A stretch of 64,000 nt of DNA from Lishizhenia tianjinensis. GTDB lineage: Bacteria > Bacteroidota > Bacteroidia > Flavobacteriales_D > Crocinitomicaceae. The notes beneath the pieces were generated by a model. That model worked only from the letters and a program-made list of their open reading frames with translations, did not search any database and was not told the DNA's origin. Both the position numbers and the translations under genes were made by a program. Below, one piece after another: positions 1 to 7,429 of the stretch. Where the stretch lies: contig NZ_FPAS01000001.1 in the NCBI RefSeq assembly GCF_900116425.1, forward strand, positions 914,767 to 978,766, given 5' to 3'. The number at the start of each line of letters is the position of its first letter. Positions within the stretch are counted from its first letter, which is position 1.

Positions 1-2
1 CT

Positions 3-1331
3 CATGGTGATGTTGGTTTTAAATTAGTTCATAACGATAGCATCATACACGATTTACCCGCGGCCAATATGCGCAAGCGTATCGTAGATGTTTTTGGAAA
101 GAAATTCAACGATAAATTAGTTCCAATAGAAGAGAACACAGATATCGTAAAAATATCAGGTTTTGTAGGAAAGCCAGAATTTGCAAAGAAGACCAGAGGT
201 GAACAATACTTCTTTGTAAACAATAGGTTCTTTAAGCACAGTTACTTCAATCATGCGGTAACTGCGGCTTTCGATAATTTGATTCCTGCCAAAACTCACC
301 CATCTTACTTTTTGTTTTTAGAGGTAGATCCACACAGTATTGATGTGAACGTTCACCCTACCAAAACAGAAATTAAGTTTGAGGAAGAGAAATACATTTA
401 CTCTATTTTGCGTAGTGCAGTTAAATTAGGTTTGGGGAAATACAACATTGCTCCTACCATGGATTTTAACCGTGAAACAGAGTTCGATCTTCCGCTTTCT
501 TACAAATATGAGGAGCCGAAAGAACCAACCATACAAGTTAACCCCAACTACAATCCTTTCGAGGAAGAAAAGAAGTCAAAATCTGCTTCTAAGTCTTTTA
601 GTTCAGCCTCTAGTGTGAGTGCTACCAAATACGAGAAGTCAGACGCTATCTCTCAGCACGGTTTTGGAAACTTATCCCCAAGCACAGAAAGCTGGGAAAA
701 CTTCTATGAAATCGCCGAGGAAGAAGAAACACAACCTCAACAAGAGGAGGTTTTTGAAAAACAAACAACCGCGGCCGGTAAACAACAATTTGTGATACAT
801 GGGAAATACTTGTTCTCACAAATTAAATCGGGGGTAATGCTCATTCATATCAAACGTGCCAAAGAACGCGTTCTCTATGATGAATTAATGGCCAACTTCA
901 TGCTCAACCCTATCGCTTCACAACAACTCCTCTTCCCTTTTGAACAGGAGCTTACCAAACAAGAGCGATTAGAGTGGGAAAACAACAAAACCTCTTTAGA
1001 AAGATTAGGCTTCCACTACAGCTTTGAAGGCGATAAATTGGTCTTGGCAGGAATTCCGAATTTGGTACAAGATGAAGTCCTACAAATTTTAGTAGATTCC
1101 ATCACCGAAAAAATTGCGCACAACGAAATCGATAAAGGAGAATTGGCGCACTCTCTTATTTCAACCTTGGCTTCAGCAGCTGCCATGAGTGGAAATAGAG
1201 GTCTAAAAGAAGAAGAAAAAGATTACTTAATAGAACAACTCTTCCAAGCAGAAGACCACATGTTTAGTCCGAGCGGATTAAAAATAATTGATACTTTAAC
1301 CTTGGAAGAATTAACCAAAAGATTTGCATGA
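3..1331 (+). CDS. mutL: DNA mismatch repair protein MutL, 3' part
   Basis: The reading frame is open from base 3, so the gene enters from outside the window and the GHKL ATPase domain is not visible. What remains starts inside the transducer domain: a NxRxRI-like lead-in (NMRKRIVDVFG), then FVNNRFFKH and the conserved VDVNVHPTK-type segment (here IDVNVHPTKTEIKF). A linker of about 150 residues rich in E, K, S and Q follows, then the C-terminal dimerisation domain. MutL links mismatch recognition by MutS to strand excision. The endonuclease motif DQHA(x)2E(x)4E is replaced by HIKRAKERVLYDE at bases 846-884. The stop overlaps the next ATG by four bases (ATGA), so translation is probably coupled to the rhomboid genes. 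Confidence 0.95.
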   Translation, partial: HGDVGFKLVHNDSIIHDLPAANMRKRIVDVFGKKFNDKLVPIEENTDIVKISGFVGKPEFAKKTRGEQYFFVNNRFFKHSYFNHAVTAAFDNLIPAKTHPSYFLFLEVDPHSIDVNVHPTKTEIKFEEEKYIYSILRSAVKLGLGKYNIAPTMDFNRETEFDLPLSYKYEEPKEPTIQVNPNYNPFEEEKKSKSASKSFSSASSVSATKYEKSDAISQHGFGNLSPSTESWENFYEIAEEEETQPQQEEVFEKQTTAAGKQQFVIHGKYLFSQIKSGVMLIHIKRAKERVLYDELMANFMLNPIASQQLLFPFEQELTKQERLEWENNKTSLERLGFHYSFEGDKLVLAGIPNLVQDEVLQILVDSITEKIAHNEIDKGELAHSLISTLASAAAMSGNRGLKEEEKDYLIEQLFQAEDHMFSPSGLKIIDTLTLEELTKRFA

Positions 1332-2059
1332 ATTTCTTGAACAATTTACATCCCGTAACTAAGAATTTACTACTCATCAATGTTATCTTGTTTATCATTA
1401 CAGTTTTTGGTGAACAACAAGGTTTTCCGATAACACATTATTTGGGTGGACACGTTTTTAGTTCTCCTTTTTTCCAACCCTACCAATTGGTAACTCACTT
1501 TTTCATGCATGGATCTTTGATGCACCTTGTTGGAAACATGTTTGGATTGGTATTCTTTGGTAACTTGTTGGAAAGAGTTTGGGGCCCCAAACGATTTTTC
1601 ATTTTCTATTTCGTTACAGGAATAGGCGCTTTTGTGCTTTACCAAGGAATTGGGTATTATGAATTGTTACAAGTAAGAGAAGAGATAACTTTATTAGGCT
1701 ACAATTACCATGATGTACACCACCTTCTTTCTGAAGGTAAAGTTTACACCAATGCAGGTCCTAAAATGACAGAATACGTTCAAATGCTTAGCGTACCCAT
1801 GATAGGTGCCAGCGGTGCAGTTTTCGGTATATTAGCTGCGGCAGCTTACTTGTTCCCGAACATGGAAATCATGTTAATCTTCTTCCCTGTTCCCATAAAG
1901 GCCAAATACTTTGTGAGCATATATTTAGTATACGAGGTTATACAAACCATACAATACAACCCTACAGATAACATTGCTCACTTGGCACATATTGCCGGAG
2001 CTCTGATAGGATTTATCATGGTAAAGATTTGGCAAAAATCGAGAACTAACTTTTACTAA
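1328..2059 (+). CDS. Rhomboid family intramembrane serine protease
   Basis: A 243-residue polytopic membrane protein with the rhomboid signature: HGSLMHLVGNM near residue 61, the GASG motif at 160-163 with nucleophile Ser162, and the catalytic His in AHLAHIAGAL near residue 221. Rhomboids cut transmembrane helices within the bilayer; the substrate is unknown here. An insertion of about 40 hydrophilic residues (113-152) lies between the second and later helices, longer than in minimal rhomboids. The gene starts inside the mutL stop and is followed one base later by a second rhomboid gene, so the two are probably co-expressed. Confidence 0.93.
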   Translation: MNFLNNLHPVTKNLLLINVILFIITVFGEQQGFPITHYLGGHVFSSPFFQPYQLVTHFFMHGSLMHLVGNMFGLVFFGNLLERVWGPKRFFIFYFVTGIGAFVLYQGIGYYELLQVREEITLLGYNYHDVHHLLSEGKVYTNAGPKMTEYVQMLSVPMIGASGAVFGILAAAAYLFPNMEIMLIFFPVPIKAKYFVSIYLVYEVIQTIQYNPTDNIAHLAHIAGALIGFIMVKIWQKSRTNFY

Positions 2060-2060
2060 G

Positions 2061-2966
2061 ATGAGTAGAACTTTTACAGAAGAGATCAAATACCAATGGA
2101 ATTATGGAGGTATGTATATCAAGCTCATTGGTATTAACCTTGCGGTATTTTTAGTGATTAACGTCGCTTTATCCTTTGCTGGTTTAATGGGTTATTCTGC
2201 GCAGCTAAACACCCACAACATATTGAACCAAATCTTTGTATTGCATGGAGATTTAAAAGGTTTAGTCACCCACCCTTGGGGCTTGTTCACAAGTATCTTT
2301 GCCCATTTTGGCTTTTACCATTTACTAATGAACATGTTGGTCCTCTTCTTTGTAGGTCGTATGTTTGAGCAGTTTTTCACCAGCAAACAATTACTTTATA
2401 CTTACTTACTTGGTGGAGTTGTAGGAGGCTTGGTACAAATCATCGCCCACCAACTTTTCCCAGGTTTACAAAACTCAGGAATTTATGTGGTGGGAGCTTC
2501 TGGATCTGTTATGGCCATCTTTATGGCTGTAGCTTTTTACAGGCCTAACCTTACTGTTCACTTGTTTGGAATTTTACCCGTTCGCATTATCATTTTAGCA
2601 GGTTTATACCTCTTATCAGATCTCATCAACATCAGTAAAGACGATCAAATTGCGCATTTTGCGCATTTAGGAGGAACCTTAATTGGTTACCTGTCTGTAC
2701 AAAACTTGGGATCTCCCAAAAACATTATTACCCGATTAGAGAACTTATTTAGTAAATCTAAAAGGCCTAAGGTTAAACGTACAAAAATGAAGGTGGTCAA
2801 AAACAAAGACTACAACACCCGATCAGACGAAGCGTACAACGAGTTCAAAAATATAGAACAAGAACAAGTAGATGCTATTCTAGAAAAAATTAAAAAAGCG
2901 GGCTACGATAGTTTGACCAAACGCGAAAAAGAGATTTTGTTCGAATACAGCAGAAATGTCAAATAA
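2061..2966 (+). CDS. Rhomboid family protease with C-terminal cytoplasmic tail
   Basis: A 301-residue rhomboid with NMLVLFFVGRMFEQFF, the GASG motif at 145-148 (Ser147) and the His in AHFAHLGGTLIGY near 202. After the last helix there is a basic stretch (KSKRPKVKRTKMKVVK) and a C-terminal helical tail ending in GYDSLTKREKEILFEYSR, which resembles the small DUF6576-type tail found on many Bacteroidota rhomboids. It is not a close copy of the rhomboid just upstream, so this looks like an old tandem pair rather than a recent duplication. It overlaps the next gene by 11 bases. Confidence 0.92.
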   Translation: MSRTFTEEIKYQWNYGGMYIKLIGINLAVFLVINVALSFAGLMGYSAQLNTHNILNQIFVLHGDLKGLVTHPWGLFTSIFAHFGFYHLLMNMLVLFFVGRMFEQFFTSKQLLYTYLLGGVVGGLVQIIAHQLFPGLQNSGIYVVGASGSVMAIFMAVAFYRPNLTVHLFGILPVRIIILAGLYLLSDLINISKDDQIAHFAHLGGTLIGYLSVQNLGSPKNIITRLENLFSKSKRPKVKRTKMKVVKNKDYNTRSDEAYNEFKNIEQEQVDAILEKIKKAGYDSLTKREKEILFEYSRNVK

Positions 2967-4065
2967 GAAAAAACGTTTTTTCTCCCTAAGGTTGTTGATG
3001 CATTTCTTTGCATTGTTAACCAGTATAGCTCTACTTTTAAGCTATGTAAGCGTTTATATTCCTCCAAAAACGCTTTGGATATTGCCGCTTTTTGGTTTGG
3101 TTTACCCCGTACTTCTTGTACTTACCTTACTCTTTTTGGTCTATTTCACCTTGGGAAGATCAAAGTGGTTTCTACTCCCCCTGCTCGTCCTTCTCTTGGG
3201 TGGAAAACTCCACTTGCGCTACATCAATTTTGGGTGGGGACAAACGGAAACGGTTACAGAGAACTCGCTAAAAGTAATGAGTTATAATGTGCGTTTGTTC
3301 GACTTCTACCTTTCCTCTCAAGCCAATGATTACGCCAACAAAGACAGCATCATGAATTTCATTAAAACCGAAAATCCAGATGTACTTTGTTTGCAAGAAT
3401 ACTTTTATACAGACGGAAATACACCTTTCAATACCAAGAAGACCCTTACGAAAATATTAGGTAGTAAGGAATATCATGAGCGCGTGCGCTTTCAACAAAA
3501 TAAAAAACGCAACTTTGGCGTCAGTATTTTTTCTAAATACCCCATTATTTCCAAAGGTGAAGTGAGCTTTCCAGCATCTGCAACCAACTATTGTATCTAT
3601 GCAGATATCAAAGTAAAACAGGATACTCTACGCATATACAACACCCATTTACAAAGTGTAAAAATCAAAGATGAGGATGTCAATTTCAACTTAGAAGACG
3701 ATGAAGAAACCAATCTTTTACGCTTAAAAACAACGGTAAGAAAACTCAAAGAGGCCTACCCTGCGCGCACCGAACAAGCAGTGCTCATACTCAACCATGC
3801 CGCAGCATCCCCCTATCCTGTGGTAATTTGTGGTGACTTCAACGACCCTCCAATTTCGCATACTTACAACCTCTTTAATAAAGTGTACACGGATGCATTT
3901 CGAAATGCTGGCAAAGGTCTGGGTCGTTCTTACGCGGGGAAATTACCAGCAGGTAGAATCGATTATATTTGGCACGATACTAAATTGGGTTCTCAACATT
4001 TTAAGGTACAAGAACAGGCCTTTAGCGATCATTACGCCATTTCAACCCAAATTACTCTGCCTTAA
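2956..4065 (+). CDS. Membrane-anchored endonuclease/exonuclease/phosphatase family protein
   Basis: 369 residues. The first ~95 residues hold three hydrophobic helices, then an EEP (DNase I-like) hydrolase domain carries the usual order of motifs: VMSYNVRLFDF, DVLCLQEYF (metal-binding Glu), YNTHLQS, VICGDFND, GRIDYIW and the terminal SDHYAI with the catalytic His. Such proteins hydrolyse phosphodiester bonds in nucleic acids, phosphoinositides or sphingolipids; the natural substrate is unknown for this Bacteroidota subfamily. It overlaps the rhomboid gene upstream, so it may belong to the mutL-rhomboid operon. The 3' end overlaps the convergent small gene by 14 bases. Confidence 0.88.
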   Translation: MSNKKKRFFSLRLLMHFFALLTSIALLLSYVSVYIPPKTLWILPLFGLVYPVLLVLTLLFLVYFTLGRSKWFLLPLLVLLLGGKLHLRYINFGWGQTETVTENSLKVMSYNVRLFDFYLSSQANDYANKDSIMNFIKTENPDVLCLQEYFYTDGNTPFNTKKTLTKILGSKEYHERVRFQQNKKRNFGVSIFSKYPIISKGEVSFPASATNYCIYADIKVKQDTLRIYNTHLQSVKIKDEDVNFNLEDDEETNLLRLKTTVRKLKEAYPARTEQAVLILNHAAASPYPVVICGDFNDPPISHTYNLFNKVYTDAFRNAGKGLGRSYAGKLPAGRIDYIWHDTKLGSQHFKVQEQAFSDHYAISTQITLP

Positions 4066-4273
4066 GCTCTTCATAGCGCAGTATATCTATCAATGGAAAG
4101 TGTTCCCCATTTTCCAAATACCCATGCTCTACACCTTCCAATACGCGAAAATTAACCAGGACTCCCTCAATAACGCGTTCACCTGCAGCAGCTTTTAAAT
4201 ACATACGCAAAGGAGTTTTATGCATGGCCAAACGCTCGTACACATCATACATTTCACAACTTACATTTTTCAT
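4052..4273 (-). CDS. Small Rof-like protein (possible Rho-binding antiterminator family)
   Basis: A 73-residue protein on the minus strand. CEMYDVYERLA near the N-terminus and LENGEHFPLIDI near the C-terminus resemble the C-x-fYDxLE and dG-x-IRLDxI elements of the Rof/YaeO family, whose E. coli member binds Rho and inhibits termination. The composition is protein-like and the start has only an A/T-rich leader, as is normal in Bacteroidota. It converges with the phosphodiesterase gene and their 3' ends overlap by 14 bases. The family assignment is by eye and moderate; the reading frame itself is likely real because no competing gene covers most of it. Confidence 0.6.
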   Translation of the reverse strand: MKNVSCEMYDVYERLAMHKTPLRMYLKAAAGERVIEGVLVNFRVLEGVEHGYLENGEHFPLIDILRYEELKAE

Positions 4274-4496
4274 TTATTTTATTTTTTAGGGCGCTCAAGC
4301 GGGTCATACAGTTGTAGTTCATCGTCTTTTTCTCCTTTCCAAAAGCAAAGTAAAAGAGCTTCTTTGGTCGCTTTTTACTTTTCATTGTCAATGTCGTAAA
4401 GCCCATGCACTACCCTTTCTACCCCTAGCGCTGTCTTAATTCAACCTGGGTTCAAGATTTCTATCCATTAGACGAAGCCGAGTTAAAACCTTTCAT
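4274..4496. other. Gene-free stretch with possible gene remnants
   Basis: No intact gene is visible. On the minus strand a short frame from about 4372 to 4283 reads KATKEALLLCFWKGEKDDEL and ends after DPLERPKK at a TAA, but it is closed upstream by another TAA. On the plus strand a frame in register with coaD reads VQDFYPLDEAELKPFINFV from about 4450, closed upstream by TAG at 4426. Both look more protein-like than random sequence, so decayed gene fragments are possible. This could also be chance. Confidence 0.3.
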
Positions 4497-4504
4497 TAAT
4501 TTTG
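4497..4504 (+). promoter_or_regulatory. Candidate -7 promoter box for coaD (TAATTTTG)
   Basis: Matches the Bacteroidetes -7 consensus TAnnTTTG exactly and ends 17 bases before the coaD ATG. I see no convincing TTTG at the -33 position. Confidence 0.45.
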
Positions 4505-4521
4505 TTTACAAACACGATACT

Positions 4522-4989
4522 ATGAGTCATACAATAAAAAGAGGAGTATTTCCAGGGTCTTTCGATCCTTTTACCAAAGGTCATGAAAGCGTAGTAAGAA
4601 AAGCCATAGAACTTTTTGATGAAATCATCATAGGTGTTGGTATCAATACATCCAAACAATACTTGTTTGATACAGACAAGCGTTTGGCCCACATAGCTTC
4701 TTTGTTCGAAGACAATCCTAGAATTAAAGTACAATCTTATACTGGACTAACGGTAAAGTTTTGTCAGGAAGTAGGTGCGCAATATTTGGTGAGAGGTCTT
4801 AGAGATTCTAAAGACTTCGGCTATGAACGCAGTATTGCACAGATGAACTTGGAGATCTCAGACATAGAGAGTTTATTTTTCATGACAATTCCAGAGTACG
4901 CGGCAATAAATTCTACTATTGTACGTGAGATATATAAGTCAGGAGGCGAAATACACAAATTCGTAACTAATCCAGATTTACTCGTTTAA
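4522..4989 (+). CDS. coaD: Phosphopantetheine adenylyltransferase
   Basis: 155 residues, the normal size for CoaD, which transfers AMP from ATP to 4'-phosphopantetheine to give dephospho-CoA, the penultimate step of CoA synthesis in the cytoplasm. Motifs: FPGSFDPFTKGHE with the nucleotidyltransferase T/HxGH element (residues 18-21), YLVRGLRDSKDFGYE in the middle, and PEYAAINSTIVREI for the ISSTxVR element near the C-terminus. The start is set by the family: the conserved GxFPGSFDPxTxGH begins eight residues in. The stop overlaps the start of the next gene as TAATG. Confidence 0.96.
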   Translation: MSHTIKRGVFPGSFDPFTKGHESVVRKAIELFDEIIIGVGINTSKQYLFDTDKRLAHIASLFEDNPRIKVQSYTGLTVKFCQEVGAQYLVRGLRDSKDFGYERSIAQMNLEISDIESLFFMTIPEYAAINSTIVREIYKSGGEIHKFVTNPDLLV

Positions 4990-6410
4990 TGAATTATATG
5001 AAATACATCCTGTCCTTAATTAGCCTTGTGTTGCTGGGTTCTATAACTCACCTACAAGCACAAGAAGTTTATATAGAAGGCTATGCGCAAAACATGCCGA
5101 GCGGAACAGTGGAAGTTTACGAAATAGTAGACTACTTAACCCGTTATGAAAGAAAAATCGGAAGTGGTAATATATCAGCAGATAGTACCTTTAACGTGAG
5201 TTTTCCAAACATAGGAACGCAAAAAATTAAGGTTAAAATCAACAACAATTATTTCTACACTTACGTGCAACCCAATGCGAAATACGATTTGTACGTTAAA
5301 GATAAATCTCCCTACAATCCAGAACGACCAGAAGGGAATTTGGTGGAATATTTCTTTGGAGGATTACCCGAAACAGACATCAATTACAAAATCATAGAAT
5401 ACGATGAAGAGATTTTGGATTTCTTACGCAACAACTTTAGAAGAACCGATGTAAGAGCCAGAGAATTCATGTACAAATTGGATACCTTCAATATAGAAAT
5501 AAGAGAAAAGTATAAAAACGATACTTCTTCTTATTTCGAGGTATACAGACGTTACGGCTTAGCGAGTTTAGATGATTTAAGTTTTATAGGTGCAAGTAAT
5601 CGTTTACAAAAGTTTGACTTCTACCTAAAACCTTATACCGTAAGCTATACTAATGACAGGTATATGGAATACTTTTTAAACTTCTACGAAAACTTTCATT
5701 ACAATTTAAGCAGAACCAAAGAACAAGTTTTCTATAATGCCTTGCTACAATCTAGTCCAACATTACTTATGAATGCCCTAGGTAATGTTTACGAGGTAAA
5801 ACACAATTTGCGTGTGAGAGAATTGGTCCTTATCAATATGATGAGTGATTTGTATTACAATGTGGATTATCCACAAGTACCTATTTTAAACGTATTGGAT
5901 TCATTGGCAGGTTTTGCACTTTTCGAAGAACACAAAGAGATTGCGAAAAACATGCGCAAGCGATTGACGGAGTTAAAACCTGGTGTAAGATCTCCAAATT
6001 TTGAATTTACCCAAAATGATATCACCAAACAAAAAGGAGATTACTTGGGGAAATATCATTACGTAAGTTTTGTAAATACAGACATTAAAAATTCTATGGC
6101 AGAATTAGAGCTATTGAGAGCCCTGTATTTAAAATATGGAGGTACTACACAATTTACCACCTTCATCGTAAACAACAGTAACCAAAGTGTAGAGAAACTA
6201 AAAAAGAAGTACGATATACAATGGGAAATTGTAGAGATTAAAAAGGATGACGACATCATCCATGATTTCCAAATTCAAACCTTTCCCCAGTATGTATTAA
6301 TAGACATACACGGTTACATAGTTGCCGCACCAGCATTGGGACCAAAACCCAATGGAGAGTACAAAACCATAGAAAGACAATTACACGCCATTAGCAGGTT
6401 AAAACCATAA
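4989..6410 (+). CDS. Exported protein with C-terminal thioredoxin-like domain lacking CxxC
   Basis: 473 residues with an N-terminal signal peptide ending near LQAQ (Met4 is an equally good start). Residues ~30-320 hold a DUF4369-like beta region and a helical part common to Bacteroidota TlpA-family proteins. The last ~140 residues have a thioredoxin/AhpC-TSA layout: GVRSPNFEFTQND, a YHYVSFVNTD strand where WCxxC would be expected, and TFPQYVLIDIHGYIV with the cis-Pro strand. No cysteine is present at the active-site position, so it is unlikely to be a redox enzyme. It is translationally coupled to coaD, and a strong terminator follows. Confidence 0.85.
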   Translation: MNYMKYILSLISLVLLGSITHLQAQEVYIEGYAQNMPSGTVEVYEIVDYLTRYERKIGSGNISADSTFNVSFPNIGTQKIKVKINNNYFYTYVQPNAKYDLYVKDKSPYNPERPEGNLVEYFFGGLPETDINYKIIEYDEEILDFLRNNFRRTDVRAREFMYKLDTFNIEIREKYKNDTSSYFEVYRRYGLASLDDLSFIGASNRLQKFDFYLKPYTVSYTNDRYMEYFLNFYENFHYNLSRTKEQVFYNALLQSSPTLLMNALGNVYEVKHNLRVRELVLINMMSDLYYNVDYPQVPILNVLDSLAGFALFEEHKEIAKNMRKRLTELKPGVRSPNFEFTQNDITKQKGDYLGKYHYVSFVNTDIKNSMAELELLRALYLKYGGTTQFTTFIVNNSNQSVEKLKKKYDIQWEIVEIKKDDDIIHDFQIQTFPQYVLIDIHGYIVAAPALGPKPNGEYKTIERQLHAISRLKP

Positions 6411-6442
6411 AAAATCCTCCCCTACTGTGGGGAGGATTTTTT
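6409..6442. terminator. Bidirectional intrinsic terminator
   Basis: A 12-bp perfect stem (AAAATCCTCCCC pairing with GGGGAGGATTTT) with a 6-base loop, flanked by A and T runs. It sits between the convergent genes ending at 6410 (+) and 6446 (-), so it can serve both. Confidence 0.9.
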
Positions 6443-6445
6443 ATA

Positions 6446-7315
6446 TCAATTCGCTTTGGACCTAAATTTAACCCAAGGAAAAAGCTGAAACTTCCTATTG
6501 AGCTCTACATAAAAACCAGAGCCTTTGGAGTAACTACTGTAATCTACATGATAAATTTGATTATCCTTTCTCAAGGTGAACCTATCGGTGAAATGAGCTA
6601 AATCTCCAAAACCTTGAGTGTACTTAAAATTGATTCCACAGATTAATTTCCCCTTTTTATTAAAAAACTCTAACCCAGCATTTAATTGCACATAGGGTCT
6701 TATTCCGTAAAACCTCGAAGGCAAATTTTCATAATTTAAGAGTTCTATATCAGGGTTTAATTGTCCATAGGATGACCCGCTATAATCAACAAAAAATGGC
6801 GCATATTTAACATCACTATAATTGAAGAACACGCCCGTGCTTATTCCTGTAGCAATACTTACATATTTATACTTTTTTAGTTGTCGCTCTACAGCAACTC
6901 CCAACCTATTAGTAATCAACGTTAGGTTTCCCTTCGCTTTGGTAGGACCTACGGAAGTAAAATACATACCTGAAGCATTCTCTATCATAGCAAAATGCTC
7001 ATAGCCAAAAGCTCTTCCTGCCGCATCTTGGTAAACGCCGAATTCTATATTGGTTTTATTATCCTTTAATGTTACCCCGAGAGCTATACCCAATTGACTT
7101 GAAAGCCCCCAAAAAGACCCCGGTTGATATACATTTATAGGAGCATAATCTTTTATCAGCTCAAAAGACATATCTTGATTTGCTTCTAAGGTGTTGTACT
7201 TATAAGAAAAGCTCGGTTTCAGATACCATTTTTGACTGTAAACTTGAGCAGTAAAAAAGAATATAGGAAGTAAAATAGACAAAAGCCTTTTTACAAGAGT
7301 TTGGGTGGTTATCAT
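6446..7315 (-). CDS. Exported protein of unknown function, probable outer-membrane barrel
   Basis: 289 residues with a signal peptide (hydrophobic core at about 9-24, ending near AQVYSQ). The mature part alternates polar and hydrophobic residues and is rich in Tyr, Phe and Gly, with many short beta-strand-like segments (for example YGIRPYVQLNAGLEFFNKKG), which suggests a small outer-membrane beta-barrel. It lacks the C-terminal aromatic residue typical of many barrels (ends RSKAN). No catalytic motif is visible and I do not recognise the family. It is a single-gene unit on the minus strand, between the terminator at 6409-6442 and the uvrA terminator. Confidence 0.7.
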   Translation of the reverse strand: MITTQTLVKRLLSILLPIFFFTAQVYSQKWYLKPSFSYKYNTLEANQDMSFELIKDYAPINVYQPGSFWGLSSQLGIALGVTLKDNKTNIEFGVYQDAAGRAFGYEHFAMIENASGMYFTSVGPTKAKGNLTLITNRLGVAVERQLKKYKYVSIATGISTGVFFNYSDVKYAPFFVDYSGSSYGQLNPDIELLNYENLPSRFYGIRPYVQLNAGLEFFNKKGKLICGINFKYTQGFGDLAHFTDRFTLRKDNQIYHVDYSSYSKGSGFYVELNRKFQLFPWVKFRSKAN

Positions 7316-7391
7316 ATCTGAATTAAGTTTGATTTCTAGGGAACAAACGATAGAATCCTGATTTTATTACCAACTACAAAATCTACACAAT

Positions 7392-7420
7392 AAAAAAGCC
7401 CTCATCATTTTGAGGGCTTC
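7392..7420 (-). terminator. Intrinsic terminator for uvrA
   Basis: Stem AAGCCCTCA/TGAGGGCTT with a 6-base loop. On the minus strand it is followed by a run of six T, ten bases beyond the uvrA stop. Confidence 0.88.
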
Positions 7421-7429
7421 CTTTTCATT

